64,000 nucleotides of DNA from Pontibacter chinhatensis (GTDB lineage Bacteria; Bacteroidota; Bacteroidia; Cytophagales; Hymenobacteraceae): NCBI RefSeq assembly GCF_900113285.1, contig NZ_FOOT01000001.1, positions 992,001-1,056,000 on the forward strand. Direction: 5' to 3'. Below, in pieces: positions 26,007 through 34,663 of the stretch (its first letter is position 1; each line of letters starts with the position of its first letter). The position numbers were made by a program, and so were the translations under genes. Below the pieces are notes generated by a model. It was not told where the DNA came from. It did not search any database and was given only the letters and a program-made list of their open reading frames with translations.

Positions 26007-26671
26007 CCCACTCTCACTTCCTCCACTATCTGGCCGTCTTTCATCACCAGGGTACGATCGGCCATGGAGGCCAGGTGCTCGTTATGGGTAACAATTACGA
26101 AGGTCTGGTTAAACTCGTTGCGCAGCCGGAAGAAGATGTCGTGCAGCTCCTGTGCGTTTCTGGAGTCGAGGTTGCCGCTAGGCTCGTCGGCAAAGATTAC
26201 CTTGGGTGAGTTTATCAAGGCCCGGGCCACAGCCGTGCGCTGCTGCTCACCACCCGACATTTCCGAAGGTTTGTGGTCGAGGCGGTGTGAGAGATGCAGC
26301 ATGTTCAGGAGCTCCTCAGCGCGCTGGCGCACCTCCTTCTCCGGCCTTCCGGCCAGAAAGCCCGGAAGGCATACATTCTCTAGAGCCGTGAACTCGGGCA
26401 GCAGGTTGTGGAACTGGAAGATGAAGCCGATATGCCTGTTGCGGAAACGGGCCATCTCCGTCGCGCTCATCCGGGCTATGTTCCTGTCGTCGAACAGCAC
26501 CTCGCCGGTGTCGGCCGTATCCAGGGTGCCTAGTATGTGCAGCAGCGTACTTTTTCCAGCTCCGGAGGCTCCCACAATAGAAACAACCTCCCCTGTGTTA
26601 ATGGTCAGATCGATGCCCTTCAGCACCTCCAGCGCCCCGTATTTTTTATGGATATTCGTTACCTGCAGCAC
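26003..26671 (-). CDS. ABC transporter ATP-binding protein, LolD/MacB type
   Basis: 222 residues from a GTG at 26671. Walker [10 protein letters not shown] (about 33-41), Q-loop [10 protein letters not shown], signature MSGGEQQR, Walker [13 protein letters not shown] and H-loop VTHNEH. The SGNLD and [13 protein letters not shown] segments mark the LolD/MacB/FtsE group, which handles lipoprotein release or extracytoplasmic mechanotransmission. No matching permease gene is adjacent, so the partner is elsewhere. It lies immediately after octamer array B (in transcription terms, the array is at its 3' end). Confidence 0.9.
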   Translation of the reverse strand: MLQVTNIHKKYGALEVLKGIDLTINTGEVVSIVGASGAGKSTLLHILGTLDTADTGEVLFDDRNIARMSATEMARFRNRHIGFIFQFHNLLPEFTALENVCLPGFLAGRPEKEVRQRAEELLNMLHLSHRLDHKPSEMSGGEQQRTAVARALINSPKVIFADEPSGNLDSRNAQELHDIFFRLRNEFNQTFVIVTHNEHLASMADRTLVMKDGQIVEEVRVG

Positions 26672-26790
26672 GTTCTGAAAAGTATAAATTGCCCTTTAAA
26701 CCTATGATGGTGAGCCAAAGCTACAAAAAATTTGCCGTTGTTAGGTAGCTTATACGTTGGGTGGGTTTTTATACTTACCAGCGGGCGAGT

Positions 26791-27861
26791 TTATACGCTA
26801 TCAACGGCATGTTCCTCCGCTGCGTCAAGGGGCTCAGCCTCCAGCACATCCCTGATATAAAATTCCTGAATCCACACCATCAGCACAGCAAGTATAGGCG
26901 CTGCCAGTAACAGCCCCAAAGCACCCTGCAGTATACCTAACAGCACCTGGAAGAACAGCAGCAGCGCTGGCGGCATATCTACCGTTTTCTGGAAGATGAT
27001 TGGCGTGATGAGGTAGCTCTCCACCATCTGAATGCCTCCATAGACCAACACCACGTACAGGGCCATCTGCGGCCCTTCTGTAAGCCCCACCAGCACGGCC
27101 GGCACCCCCGCAATCCAGGGGCCCACATTCGGTATGAAGGCCAGAAAAAAGGCAATCAGCGCCAGGGCGAGCGCCAGCGGTAGTCCAATCAGGCTGTAGC
27201 CAATCGCGGAGCTTACGCCGATGATGGCCATAGCCGAAAGCATCCCTACTAGCCAGGATTTCAGGGTTGCATAGCTCTTGCCCAGCACCTCCATCACGCG
27301 CGATCGATTACGCACCGGGAACAGTTTTGTGAAGCCAACCGTGTAGAGCGAGGGGTTTGAGGCCAGAAAAAGCGCTGTGATGATGACAATTAGGAAATCT
27401 GCCAGAAAGCTCAGGGCTGAGGAGAAAACCCCGGATACTTTTGAGAGGAGCGCATCCTGTTCTGGCATGGCCTTACTCATGTCATCGGGCACCTGCTCTA
27501 CCAGCTTCTGGCCCCAGCCATACTGGCTCAGCCAATCCTGCACGCGCGTTAAGGCTTTGGGTATTGTTTGCTGCATTTCCTGCACCTGCTCGCTCACGGT
27601 AGGGGCAATCAACCAGAAAGCGCCTATTATTAACCCGAAGAACAGAAGCACCGCCAGCAGTAAACTCCAGCCCCTTTTCAGGTGCAGTTTATCCACTATC
27701 CAGTCTGTCATGCCACAGAAAAGCACAGCCAGGAGGATGGCTGCAAAAACCAGCAGGAAAAAGTAGGCATGGCGCCCCATCAGGTAAAACCCGGTTCCAA
27801 TCAGCAGCACAACCAAGGCGGCAATAGCAACGCGCTTGGCATATAAGTATACATTCAGCAT
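26791..27861 (-). CDS. AI-2E family (PerM/YdiK-like) membrane transporter
   Basis: 356 residues, about eight membrane helices in the family's arrangement. An N-terminal pair is followed by a soluble region with a long helix (EQVQEMQQTIPKALTRVQDWL). The core motifs are LGKSYATLKSWLVGML, SAIGYSLIGLPLALALALIA and PNVGPWIAGVPAVLVGL, with VYGGIQMVESYLITPIIF. The family includes autoinducer-2 exporters and Na+/H+ or other efflux proteins; the substrate cannot be named. The gene reads the same way as the LolD-like gene, 119 bp apart. Confidence 0.88.
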   Translation of the reverse strand: MLNVYLYAKRVAIAALVVLLIGTGFYLMGRHAYFFLLVFAAILLAVLFCGMTDWIVDKLHLKRGWSLLLAVLLFFGLIIGAFWLIAPTVSEQVQEMQQTIPKALTRVQDWLSQYGWGQKLVEQVPDDMSKAMPEQDALLSKVSGVFSSALSFLADFLIVIITALFLASNPSLYTVGFTKLFPVRNRSRVMEVLGKSYATLKSWLVGMLSAMAIIGVSSAIGYSLIGLPLALALALIAFFLAFIPNVGPWIAGVPAVLVGLTEGPQMALYVVLVYGGIQMVESYLITPIIFQKTVDMPPALLLFFQVLLGILQGALGLLLAAPILAVLMVWIQEFYIRDVLEAEPLDAAEEHAVDSV

Positions 27862-27988
27862 AAAATCGGGGATTAGATAGCATTATTAAGCTCCCAAAGA
27901 GTATACTTTGTTACTCAATTAGCGTAATCCACGTTACGGAACAGGGCTGAATAGCAGCCTGACAAGTTATATTTTAAAAACACATTAC

Positions 27989-28019
27989 TTGAATTTAAGC
28001 CGATAATGGCTTACTTTCG
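27989..28019 (+). promoter_or_regulatory. Candidate sigma-ABfr promoter of sucC
   Basis: TTG (27989-27991), 20-bp spacer, TACTTTCG (28012-28019), one mismatch from TAnnTTTG. It ends 22 bp before the sucC ATG. The spacing fits the Bacteroidota -33/-7 model. Confidence 0.45.
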
Positions 28020-28041
28020 TGCGTCCAATAAAACTGAAAGC

Positions 28042-29238
28042 ATGAACATACACGAATATCAGGCTAAAGAAATTCTGAAGAGCTACGGAGTACGCATCCA
28101 GGAGGGTATCGTGGCTGAAACGCCAGACCAGGCAGTAAAAGCTGCCATGAAACTGACTGAGGAAACCGGCACAGGCTGGCACGTTATCAAGGCTCAGATC
28201 CATGCGGGTGGCCGTGGTAAAGGTGGCGGTGTGAAGCTGGCCAAGAACCTGGACCAGGTGAAGGAACTCGCCAACCAGATTCTGGGCATGACGCTGGTAA
28301 CGCATCAGACAGGTCCTGAGGGCAAGCTGGTTCAGAAAGTGCTGGTTGCACAGGACGTGTACTACCCAGGCGAGTCTCAGCCGAAAGAGTTTTACCTGAG
28401 CATCCTGCTGGACCGCGCCAAAGGCCAGAACGTGATCATGGCCTCTACTGAAGGAGGAATGGACATTGAGGAAGTAGCTGAGAAAACACCTGAGAAAATC
28501 ATCAAGGAGTGGATCGACCCGGCTGTTGGCCTGCAGGGATACCAAGCTCGCAAGATTGCCTTTGCTTTCGGCTTAGAGGGTGAGGCTTTCAAGGAGATGG
28601 TGAAGTTTGTGACCAACCTGTACAAGGCTTACGTGGACACTGACTCTTCTATGTTCGAGATCAACCCGGTGCTGAAAACTTCAGACAACAAGATACTGGC
28701 CGTAGACGCCAAAGTTGACTTAGACGATAACGCCCTGTTCCGCCACAAGAACCTGGCTGCCCTGCGCGATACGTCAGAGGAAGATCCGTTGGAAGTAGAG
28801 GCAAGCGCTTCTAACCTGAACTACGTGAAGCTGGATGGCAACGTGGGCTGTATGGTAAACGGTGCTGGTCTGGCTATGGCCACGATGGACATCATCAAGC
28901 TTTCCGGTGGTGAGCCTGCCAACTTCCTGGACGTAGGGGGTGGCGCCAATGCGCAGACCGTAGAAGCTGGCTTCCGCATCATCCTGAAGGATCCGAACGT
29001 GAAAGCCATCCTAATCAACATCTTCGGTGGTATCGTGCGTTGCGACCGTGTTGCAAACGGTGTGGTGGAAGCTTACAAGAACATCGGTGACATCCGCGTT
29101 CCAATCATCGTGCGCCTGCAAGGTACTAACGCTGAGGAAGGCGCCCGCATCATCGACGAGTCAGGCCTGAAAGTATACTCTGCCGTGGCGCTGAAAGAAG
29201 CCGCTGACAAAGTAAAGCAGGTTTTAGCTCAAGTTTAA
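28042..29238 (+). CDS. sucC: Succinyl-CoA synthetase (ADP-forming) beta subunit
   Basis: 398 residues from ATG 28042 ([17 protein letters not shown]). An in-frame upstream start at 28006 would overlap the promoter and is rejected. ATP-grasp fold: [12 protein letters not shown] glycine loop (about 45-57), EINPV metal/nucleotide residues (about 200), then the ligase CoA domain with [25 protein letters not shown] and [13 protein letters not shown]. It forms ATP from succinyl-CoA in the TCA cycle with the alpha subunit SucD, which is not in the window. Followed by a very long terminator stem. Confidence 0.96.
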   Translation: MNIHEYQAKEILKSYGVRIQEGIVAETPDQAVKAAMKLTEETGTGWHVIKAQIHAGGRGKGGGVKLAKNLDQVKELANQILGMTLVTHQTGPEGKLVQKVLVAQDVYYPGESQPKEFYLSILLDRAKGQNVIMASTEGGMDIEEVAEKTPEKIIKEWIDPAVGLQGYQARKIAFAFGLEGEAFKEMVKFVTNLYKAYVDTDSSMFEINPVLKTSDNKILAVDAKVDLDDNALFRHKNLAALRDTSEEDPLEVEASASNLNYVKLDGNVGCMVNGAGLAMATMDIIKLSGGEPANFLDVGGGANAQTVEAGFRIILKDPNVKAILINIFGGIVRCDRVANGVVEAYKNIGDIRVPIIVRLQGTNAEEGARIIDESGLKVYSAVALKEAADKVKQVLAQV

Positions 29239-29244
29239 TCTGAG

Positions 29245-29304
29245 CAAAGTATAAAAACAGAAAAGGCTGCCACGTATGGCAGCCTTTTCTGTTTTTATAC
29301 TTTG
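29245..29304. terminator. Terminator with AAAGTATAAA words forming its outer stem
   Basis: Perfect 28-bp inverted repeat (29245-29272 / 29277-29304) with loop CGTA. The inner core is AGAAAAGGCTGCCA / TGGCAGCCTTTTCT. The outer part of each arm is the abundant word: CAAAGTATAAAAAC on the left and GTTTTTATACTTTG on the right. One of two clear examples of the word pairing inside a terminator. Confidence 0.92.
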
Positions 29305-29307
29305 ATA

Positions 29308-29363
29308 GAGTTTGAGAATGGAGGAGTTTAGGAGTTAGAGAGTTTAAGAGTTTGGGAATTAAA
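29308..29363 (+). repeat. Octamer array C (7 x 8 bp)
   Basis: GAGTTTGA, GAATGGAG, GAGTTTAG, GAGTTAGA, GAGTTTAA, GAGTTTGG, GAATTAAA in exact 8-bp phase. Same consensus and unit number as array A. Begins 3 bp after the sucC terminator. Confidence 0.85.
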
Positions 29364-29594
29364 AAGCTGCTGAAGTATAAAATGGTTGCGCCACCTATAC
29401 GCCCCAGCCATTGTTCGTGTTCTCACTAACAATTTATACTTTAACAGCTTTTCATACTTTGACGCCCTTTGTGCATGCTGGCGAACACACAGCATGGGTG
29501 AGTGTAATGGAGGGAGTTATACTTCAACAGCTTATACTTCAGCAATCTCAAAAGTATAAAGTATAGCCACATTTACACAGAACTTGCGCGCCCC

Positions 29595-29650
29595 CCACTT
29601 TCTAACTCTTCAACCCTCTAACTCCTAAACTCCCACACTCTCTAACTCAC
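29595..29650 (-). repeat. Octamer array D (7 x 8 bp), inverted partner of C
   Basis: CCACTTTC, TAACTCTT, CAACCCTC, TAACTCCT, AAACTCCC, ACACTCTC, TAACTCAC on the plus strand, the reverse complement of GAGTTWRR units. Like array B it is entered from a C-run (CCCCCCA) and ends across the stop of a minus-strand gene. The 231-bp spacer between C and D holds six AAGTATA words and no gene. Confidence 0.85.
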
Positions 29651-30069
29651 ACGACTTCCAAATCCACCTCGATGTTGCCGCGTGTGCCTACAGAGTAGGG
29701 GCAGATTTCGTGTGCTTCCTCTACCAGTTGCCTGGCTTTGTCTTTATCAATGCCTTTCAAATCCACCTCCAGCTTAACACTTAGGGCATAACCGCCGTCG
29801 TCTCTTCGGTTCAGGTCTACGTGGGCTGTTACCGTAGATGCAGGGTCAGGGCGCAGGTGCTGCTTGCCTGCCACCACAAGCAGCGCACTCTGGAAGCAGG
29901 CGGAATAGCCCGCCGCGAAAAGCTGTTCGGGATTGGTGCTTCCCCCCTGACCGCCAAGTCCCTCGGGCAAGCTCGTTTTCATATCGATAACTCCATCATC
30001 GGATATTACTCGGCCTTTGCGGCCCCCTGTTGCAGTAACCACCGCGGTATATACTTTTTCCATAGCCAT
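29647..30069 (-). CDS. ohr: Organic hydroperoxide resistance protein (OsmC/Ohr family)
   Basis: 140 residues (MAMEK; the second Met at 30063 is also possible). Ohr-type peroxidase: NPEQLFAAGYSACF contains the peroxidatic Cys (about 58), and EICPYSVGTRGNIEVDLEV the resolving Cys (about 123). The conserved Arg/Glu network is in the N-terminal strands. It reduces organic and lipid hydroperoxides in the cytosol using dihydrolipoyl thiols. It stands alone on the minus strand; no OhrR-type regulator is adjacent. Octamer array D is at its 3' end. Confidence 0.92.
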   Translation of the reverse strand: MAMEKVYTAVVTATGGRKGRVISDDGVIDMKTSLPEGLGGQGGSTNPEQLFAAGYSACFQSALLVVAGKQHLRPDPASTVTAHVDLNRRDDGGYALSVKLEVDLKGIDKDKARQLVEEAHEICPYSVGTRGNIEVDLEVV

Positions 30070-30197
30070 AATATTTCTTGGTTTTATTAGTACATGTTAG
30101 AACTGCCAAACAAGGCATATGGTTTTGCCACAAAGCTATACTTTAAGTATTGTGCATATTTTTCGGGGCAGATATTTCGTTATGTGCGTTTACTTGC

Positions 30198-30205
30198 TAT
30201 TTTTG
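30198..30205 (+). promoter_or_regulatory. -7 promoter element of the tRNA-Arg gene
   Basis: TATTTTTG, an exact TAnnTTTG match, ends 9 bp before the first base of the tRNA. That is the spacing expected if transcription starts 6-7 nt downstream. A TTTCG sits at about the -33 position. Confidence 0.55.
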
Positions 30206-30214
30206 CATTCCCAA

Positions 30215-30288
30215 GCACCCGTAGTTCAACTGGATAGAATATCGGATTTCGGCTCCGAGGGTTAGGGGTTCGAATCCTCTCGGGTGCA
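30215..30288 (+). tRNA. tRNA-Arg (anticodon TCG)
   Basis: 74-nt cloverleaf. Acceptor GCACCCG / CGGGTGC with discriminator A, anticodon stem TCGGA / TCCGA around loop TTTCGGC giving anticodon TCG, and T-arm GGGGTTCGAATCCTC. CCA is not encoded. Anticodon TCG reads CGA. Confidence 0.95.
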
Positions 30289-30303
30289 CTTATTACAAAA
30301 CAT

Positions 30304-30336
30304 AAACGCTGGCTATCTAATTAATAGCCAGCGTTT
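30304..30336 (+). terminator. Terminator after tRNA-Arg
   Basis: Perfect stem AAACGCTGGCTAT (30304-30316) / ATAGCCAGCGTTT (30324-30336), loop 7 nt, then TTGC. Confidence 0.75.
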
Positions 30337-30348
30337 TGCATTTAAACC

Positions 30349-30397
30349 AGCGCCTTTTACTCAAACAATTATTAAATAAGTTTGAGTAAAAGGCGCT
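30349..30397. repeat. 18-bp perfect inverted repeat downstream of tRNA-Arg
   Basis: AGCGCCTTTTACTCAAAC (30349-30366) / GTTTGAGTAAAAGGCGCT (30380-30397) with a 13-bp AT-only spacer. It follows the tRNA terminator closely. Could be a second terminator, an operator or a recombination footprint beside a tRNA gene; no integrase is in view. The rest of 30398-30681 is AT-rich and holds no gene that I can see. Confidence 0.7.
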
Positions 30398-30681
30398 ATT
30401 GTTTGGTTTAGGTTTGGTTGCTCTTAATTCAAATTATTATATCTAAGACTTTACTAATCAATCTCCTTAAAGCCCTTTCAGGTTGCATTGACAGTATCAG
30501 CGATTTTCGTAATTAAATTAATCCTTCGTTTTTGCAGCTCTTCTATAATCTTGAAGACATAGATTATGATAGATTGAGGTTGATATTTTTACTATATTCA
30601 ATACCTGTCATACTTAGATAGTAAGCCTATCGTACGCAGGACAAATACCTTGGTATTGAGAACAGCATAACATAAGCGTGT

Positions 30682-31095
30682 ATGAAAAGTATATTGAACG
30701 AGAACGCATTCGAAGACGAGGGCAGGAAAACTGGTTACGGCTTATGGCTATACCTCCTGTTGTTTATGGTAGCCTACAACGGGCTGAAAGCAGCTATGGG
30801 GCTGTTTCAAAACGCCACATTGGATTTGGTTAACCTAATTTATTCGCTTCTTCTGGTCTTGATAGCCACTGCAACAACCGTGGGCTTCTTTGCCAGAAAG
30901 CGGTGGACTCCGCTGCTTTTCATCTGCTTCTTCCTGCTGAATCTGGTCTACTTAGTGTATATCTCTATTGCCCTTTCTTCTAAATTCCCCGAGCAAATTG
31001 ACTATTTCTCCCTAGTAAGGGTAGTCGTGATGTGCATCATCGTGATTCCTTACATGCTGCGTTCAGAAAGGGCAAAAGAGGTTTTTGTAAAGTAA
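30682..31095 (+). CDS. Four-helix membrane protein, DUF2569-like
   Basis: 137 residues. GYGLWLYLLLFMVAYNGLKA at the start and four evenly spaced membrane helices (about 18-38, 52-70, 77-97, 107-125), with short loops and a basic end (RSERAKEVFVK), fit the DUF2569 family of small integral membrane proteins with no known role. Start ATG at 30682. An SRPBCC protein follows 29 bp later on the same strand and may be in the same transcript. Confidence 0.6.
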   Translation: MKSILNENAFEDEGRKTGYGLWLYLLLFMVAYNGLKAAMGLFQNATLDLVNLIYSLLLVLIATATTVGFFARKRWTPLLFICFFLLNLVYLVYISIALSSKFPEQIDYFSLVRVVVMCIIVIPYMLRSERAKEVFVK

Positions 31096-31124
31096 GGTAA
31101 AGCTTATCCATAGCGCTAAAGCCT

Positions 31125-31610
31125 ATGCCCACCATAAGCCTTAAAACAACTATCCACGCACCGGTGGAAGTATGCTTCGACTTATCCAGAAGCATAAACT
31201 TACATGTTATCTCAACCAAGCATACTGGCGAGCGGGCAATTGCAGGCGTAACATCAGGGCTAATAGGTCCTGGTGAATCCGTAACGTGGAGGGCAAAGCA
31301 TTTTGGGGTTTGGCAGCACCTTACCAGCAGAATTACCGAGTATGAGCGCCCCTATTATTTTGCCGATGAAATGGTAGAAGGTGCGTTCCAGCGTTTCAAA
31401 CATGAGCACCACTTCCAGGAATCTGGAAACAGCAACACGCTGATGCGGGACGTGTTTGACTATACCTCACCTTTCGGCCTATTGGGCAAGCTGGCTGATA
31501 AGCTTCTTCTGAAAAGATATATAACCAGCCTGCTTTTAGAGCGCAACAATGTGATAAAGCACTACGCTGAATCCGGACAGTGGAAAAGCTTATTAAATAC
31601 CGACAGGTAG
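31125..31610 (+). CDS. SRPBCC-superfamily (START-like) protein
   Basis: 161 residues. The order MPTISLKTTIHAPVEVCFDLSRS (helix-grip start), a central VTWRAKHFGVWQHLTSRITEYERPYYFADEMVEGAF strand region (about 55-90), and a C-terminal helix LLERNNVIKHYAE is that of the ligand-binding SRPBCC proteins of the 'cell division inhibitor/SulA-like' annotation group. It has a hydrophobic cavity fold and probably binds a lipid or aromatic small molecule; no catalytic residue is known. It overlaps nothing and ends before a 305-bp gap (31611-31915) in which I find no gene. Confidence 0.8.
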   Translation: MPTISLKTTIHAPVEVCFDLSRSINLHVISTKHTGERAIAGVTSGLIGPGESVTWRAKHFGVWQHLTSRITEYERPYYFADEMVEGAFQRFKHEHHFQESGNSNTLMRDVFDYTSPFGLLGKLADKLLLKRYITSLLLERNNVIKHYAESGQWKSLLNTDR

Positions 31611-31915
31611 TTAGCAGTGTCTAAATCTTTGCAATAGATAGAACTCTTGCTGTGAAGGTTTAAAATGAAGGTAATAGGATGGTTGTTCCCAGTTCTCCTT
31701 TATTGTGTTGGAATGTAAGCTGTTTATGTGCCTTATTTCTCCCACATACAAGCAAACAAAACACTTTTATAGTTTGAGGTTGGAATTACGCCACTGGTAC
31801 TAAAGACCAGCAGACGTTTCCCAGGAGCCGATCTTATACTTGGCTCAAACTCTTCGCCAGCACAATCTAACGTTCAAGCAAGACTTCATCCTTAGTATGA
31901 AGCTTTCCCTTAACT

Positions 31916-33664
31916 TTATACTTTAGCAGTTGCAGCAGCTTTGTTCAGTTTGCTGTTTCGGTAACCATAGGTAAAGTAGATGACCAGCCCCAGTACCAGC
32001 CATACCAGAAAGCGAGTCCAGTTCGTGATGCCTAGTTCCGTCATCAGGTATAAGTTGGTGAGCAGGCCTAGCACCGGAATCAAAGAGAGGTTTTTAATGA
32101 AGGTGAGTACAGTAAATATGGCGGTCACCCCGACAAAGCCGAGCAGCGGGATTTTGTGCTGAAAACTTTCCCAGCCTCCGCTCATACTAAAGAAAGCAGC
32201 CACCTCTGCCTGGCCAAACTGGTTCAGCAGCACAACGGCAGTTAAGACCAATAAGGGCAGCACGTACTTCCCGTTTATATAAGGCACCCGGAAGCCTTTG
32301 TGTGTGGCTGTGGCCACTTTTTGTTTTTCTTCCAGCAGCAGGATACCACCGCACACCAGCACAAAGGCAAACAGGGTACCGATGCTTGTCAGGTCCGTCA
32401 CCTCCGTCAGGTTCATGAATAGGGCCGGTACAGCCACTACTACTCCGGTAACGAAGGTGGCAAAGTATGGTGTTTTATACTTTGGGTGGATGCGGGAAAA
32501 GGCACCAGGCAACAGGCCGTCGCGGCTCATAGTCATCCAGATGCGCGGCTGCCCATACTGGAACACCAGCAGCACGCTGGCCATGGCAACAATAGCGCTA
32601 ACGGCCACAATGCCAGCAATCACATCCAGGTTTACCCTCGAGAACACATAGGCCAGCGGGTCGCCTACAGCCAGTTCTTGGAAGGGTACCATCCCTGTCA
32701 GCACCAGGGCAAGCACCACATACAGTACCGTGCAGATTACGAGGGAAAATATCATGGCCCGGGGTAAATCACGCTGCGGGTTCTCGCACTCCTCAGCTGT
32801 GGTGGATATGGCGTCAAACCCGATGTAGGCAAAGAACACAGCCGACACTCCTTTCAGGATACCAGAAATACCGTTGGGGGCAAAGGGCGTCCAGTTATCG
32901 GTACGCACATAAAAGGCACCCACCGTGATTACCAGAAGTATGACGATCAGCTTAAGCAATACCAGCAGGTTGGCCGTGCGCTTGGACTCCTTGATGCCGA
33001 TGTAGACCAGGTATGTGATCAATATCGTAATACCCAGGGCCGGGATATCTGCCACCAGTTTTATACCTGCAATCGTGGGTGCCTGCTGCCAGGCAAGGTA
33101 AGCTTCCTGCTTAGAATCCGGTAGTGCAGCAAAGGCTTGCCCCTGAGCCATCATTTCCTGTGCTGCCTGGTAGCCGCGCGAGGCGCTCAGGAAGTCCATG
33201 GTGAGGTATTCCGGTATAGTCAGCCCCACGCCATGCATCACGGCGGTAAAGTAATCGGACCAGGAGATGGCCACGGCAATGTTGCCAATCGCATACTCCA
33301 TGAGCAGGTCCCAGCCAATAATCCAAGCAATCAGCTCCCCGAAAGAAGCATAAGCGTAAGTATAGGCGCTGCCCGACACAGGTATAGTGGAGGCAAACTG
33401 CGCATAACACAAAGCAGAAAACCCGCAGGCGATGGCCGTGAAAATAAACAGCAAAGATACACCCGGTCCCCCGGCTGCGCTGGCATTGCCGATGGTACTG
33501 AAAATGCCGGCGCCCACAATGGCGGCTATGCCAAAGGCAATAAGATCTTTAAGTTGAAGCGAACGTATCAGGTCGCTGCCGTGGATGCTGTCATCCGGCT
33601 GGTGCTCTGCCAGTAATTCCGTGGCGCTTTTGCGGCGCGTCAGGTTCTTAAAGAGTTGACTCAT
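31916..33664 (-). CDS. Amino-acid permease, cationic amino acid transporter (CAT/YfnA) type
   Basis: 582 residues. An N-terminal cytoplasmic tail is followed by about 14 helices of the APC fold. Motifs: IVGAGIFSTIGNASAAGGPGVSL (substrate-binding helix 1, about 48-70), PVSGSAYTYAYASFGE (helix 3), FFAYIGFDAISTTAEE (helix 6) and PRAMIFS. The GAGIF and YIGFD-STTAEE signatures mark the CAT subfamily, so the likely substrate is an amino acid taken up with H+ or by exchange. A 40-residue insert between helices (YQAAQEMMAQGQAF...) is typical of Bacteroidota members. No operon partner. Confidence 0.92.
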   Translation of the reverse strand: MSQLFKNLTRRKSATELLAEHQPDDSIHGSDLIRSLQLKDLIAFGIAAIVGAGIFSTIGNASAAGGPGVSLLFIFTAIACGFSALCYAQFASTIPVSGSAYTYAYASFGELIAWIIGWDLLMEYAIGNIAVAISWSDYFTAVMHGVGLTIPEYLTMDFLSASRGYQAAQEMMAQGQAFAALPDSKQEAYLAWQQAPTIAGIKLVADIPALGITILITYLVYIGIKESKRTANLLVLLKLIVILLVITVGAFYVRTDNWTPFAPNGISGILKGVSAVFFAYIGFDAISTTAEECENPQRDLPRAMIFSLVICTVLYVVLALVLTGMVPFQELAVGDPLAYVFSRVNLDVIAGIVAVSAIVAMASVLLVFQYGQPRIWMTMSRDGLLPGAFSRIHPKYKTPYFATFVTGVVVAVPALFMNLTEVTDLTSIGTLFAFVLVCGGILLLEEKQKVATATHKGFRVPYINGKYVLPLLVLTAVVLLNQFGQAEVAAFFSMSGGWESFQHKIPLLGFVGVTAIFTVLTFIKNLSLIPVLGLLTNLYLMTELGITNWTRFLVWLVLGLVIYFTYGYRNSKLNKAAATAKV

Positions 33665-33897
33665 GTTGTAGTTCTGAATTTAACCCGTCACACGCTCGCG
33701 TTCCGGTAGCTTTGCCGGCATGATCACCAGGGGTACTTTCTCAACTTTCACGGAGCTATTATCCAACTCAGACAATCGCTTGGTTTGTAGAATAAGTGTC
33801 CAGAGAGCACAGGGGCTCTACCTATCAGCTAGAGGCCGATCAAAGTATAGGACCAGTTCCAAGAGGTGCTGAAGTAGCTCCTGAAAGGAATAGCCAG

Positions 33898-34079
33898 AAA
33901 AGTAAAAGTTTGGAAAATGAGGAAAGGCAAAAGAGCCTTCTCTTACAGAAGAGGAGAAAGGATATTTTACGGCCCCTTAATAAAGATAAAAAGTAAAAGT
34001 TTGGAAAATGAGGAAAGGCAAAAGAGCCTTCTCTTACAGAAGAGGAGAAAGGATATTTTACGGCCCCTTAATAAAGATA
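33898..34079. repeat. Perfect 91-bp tandem duplication
   Basis: 33898-33988 and 33989-34079 are identical over 91 bp (AAAGTAAAAGTTTGGAAAAT... to ...CCTTAATAAAGATA). The second copy contains the 3' end and stop codon (34058-34060) of the minus-strand small secreted gene; the first copy lies just beyond. The unit is not a multiple of three, so no repeat protein is encoded. Perfect identity suggests a recent event. Confidence 0.95.
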
Positions 34080-34411
34080 GTATGCAGTCCGCAATCGTCT
34101 TTCGAGGATGGGAAAGACCGCAGGACAGGTACAGCGTCTACAGGTTGTGGGTAAAAATCGATAAAGTGCTGAAGCAGGCCCGTGAGCATCGTTCGGTCTA
34201 CCTCCAGCATGCCCTTCACCTCGCCGGCACAGGATTCTCCAGCCACAAGTTCAAGAGGGTGCTTGGTGGGAGAAACACTCTCCCATTGAGCCACGTCATC
34301 AGAAGGCGCGGCCTTTACGGCAACATGTGCTGCAAACACAAATACACTGCACAACAATACTGCCAGCAGCACACTCAGTTTTTTAAACAACTGTATACCT
34401 GTTAATTTCAT
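34058..34411 (-). CDS. Small secreted protein of unknown function
   Basis: 117 residues from ATG 34411 (a GTG three bases upstream is less likely). Signal peptide about 28 residues (LSVLLAVLLCSVFVFAAHVAV). The mature part has two cysteines (GESCAGEV, DDCGLHT) that could form a disulphide. No family recognised. The last five codons fall in the second copy of the 91-bp duplication, so the C-terminus may have been rebuilt by that event. The 249 bp beyond the 5' end (34412-34663) contain only AAGTATA words. Confidence 0.5.
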   Translation of the reverse strand: MKLTGIQLFKKLSVLLAVLLCSVFVFAAHVAVKAAPSDDVAQWESVSPTKHPLELVAGESCAGEVKGMLEVDRTMLTGLLQHFIDFYPQPVDAVPVLRSFPSSKDDCGLHTIFIKGP

Positions 34412-34663
34412 CACAGCAAAGGAATGCGGTTGTTCAGACTAAATCAATAGGTGGAGGATTTAATTTCAAAGTATAAAATAGTCACCAGAGGTTGACAGTA
34501 TTTATCAGACACAACTTTCATGAAGGTAAGAGTATAGACCAATATTTTACCAACAGCTCCTGCACCAGCCGCCGCTAGTAACCTAGTATGTTTTTTGAGT
34601 AGCAGGGAGGAATAAAGTATAAAAACTAATATCTCTCCTTCTAACTCAGACTTACCTGATAAA

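Noticed and set aside
28006..28041. Upstream start for sucC giving 12 more residues
   Set aside because: The family starts at MNIHEYQAK, and the extra codons overlap the candidate promoter.
33796..34405. Plus-strand open frames through the 91-bp duplication
   Set aside because: They exist only because the duplicated unit shifts frame (91 is not a multiple of 3), and they oppose a better minus-strand secreted-protein gene.
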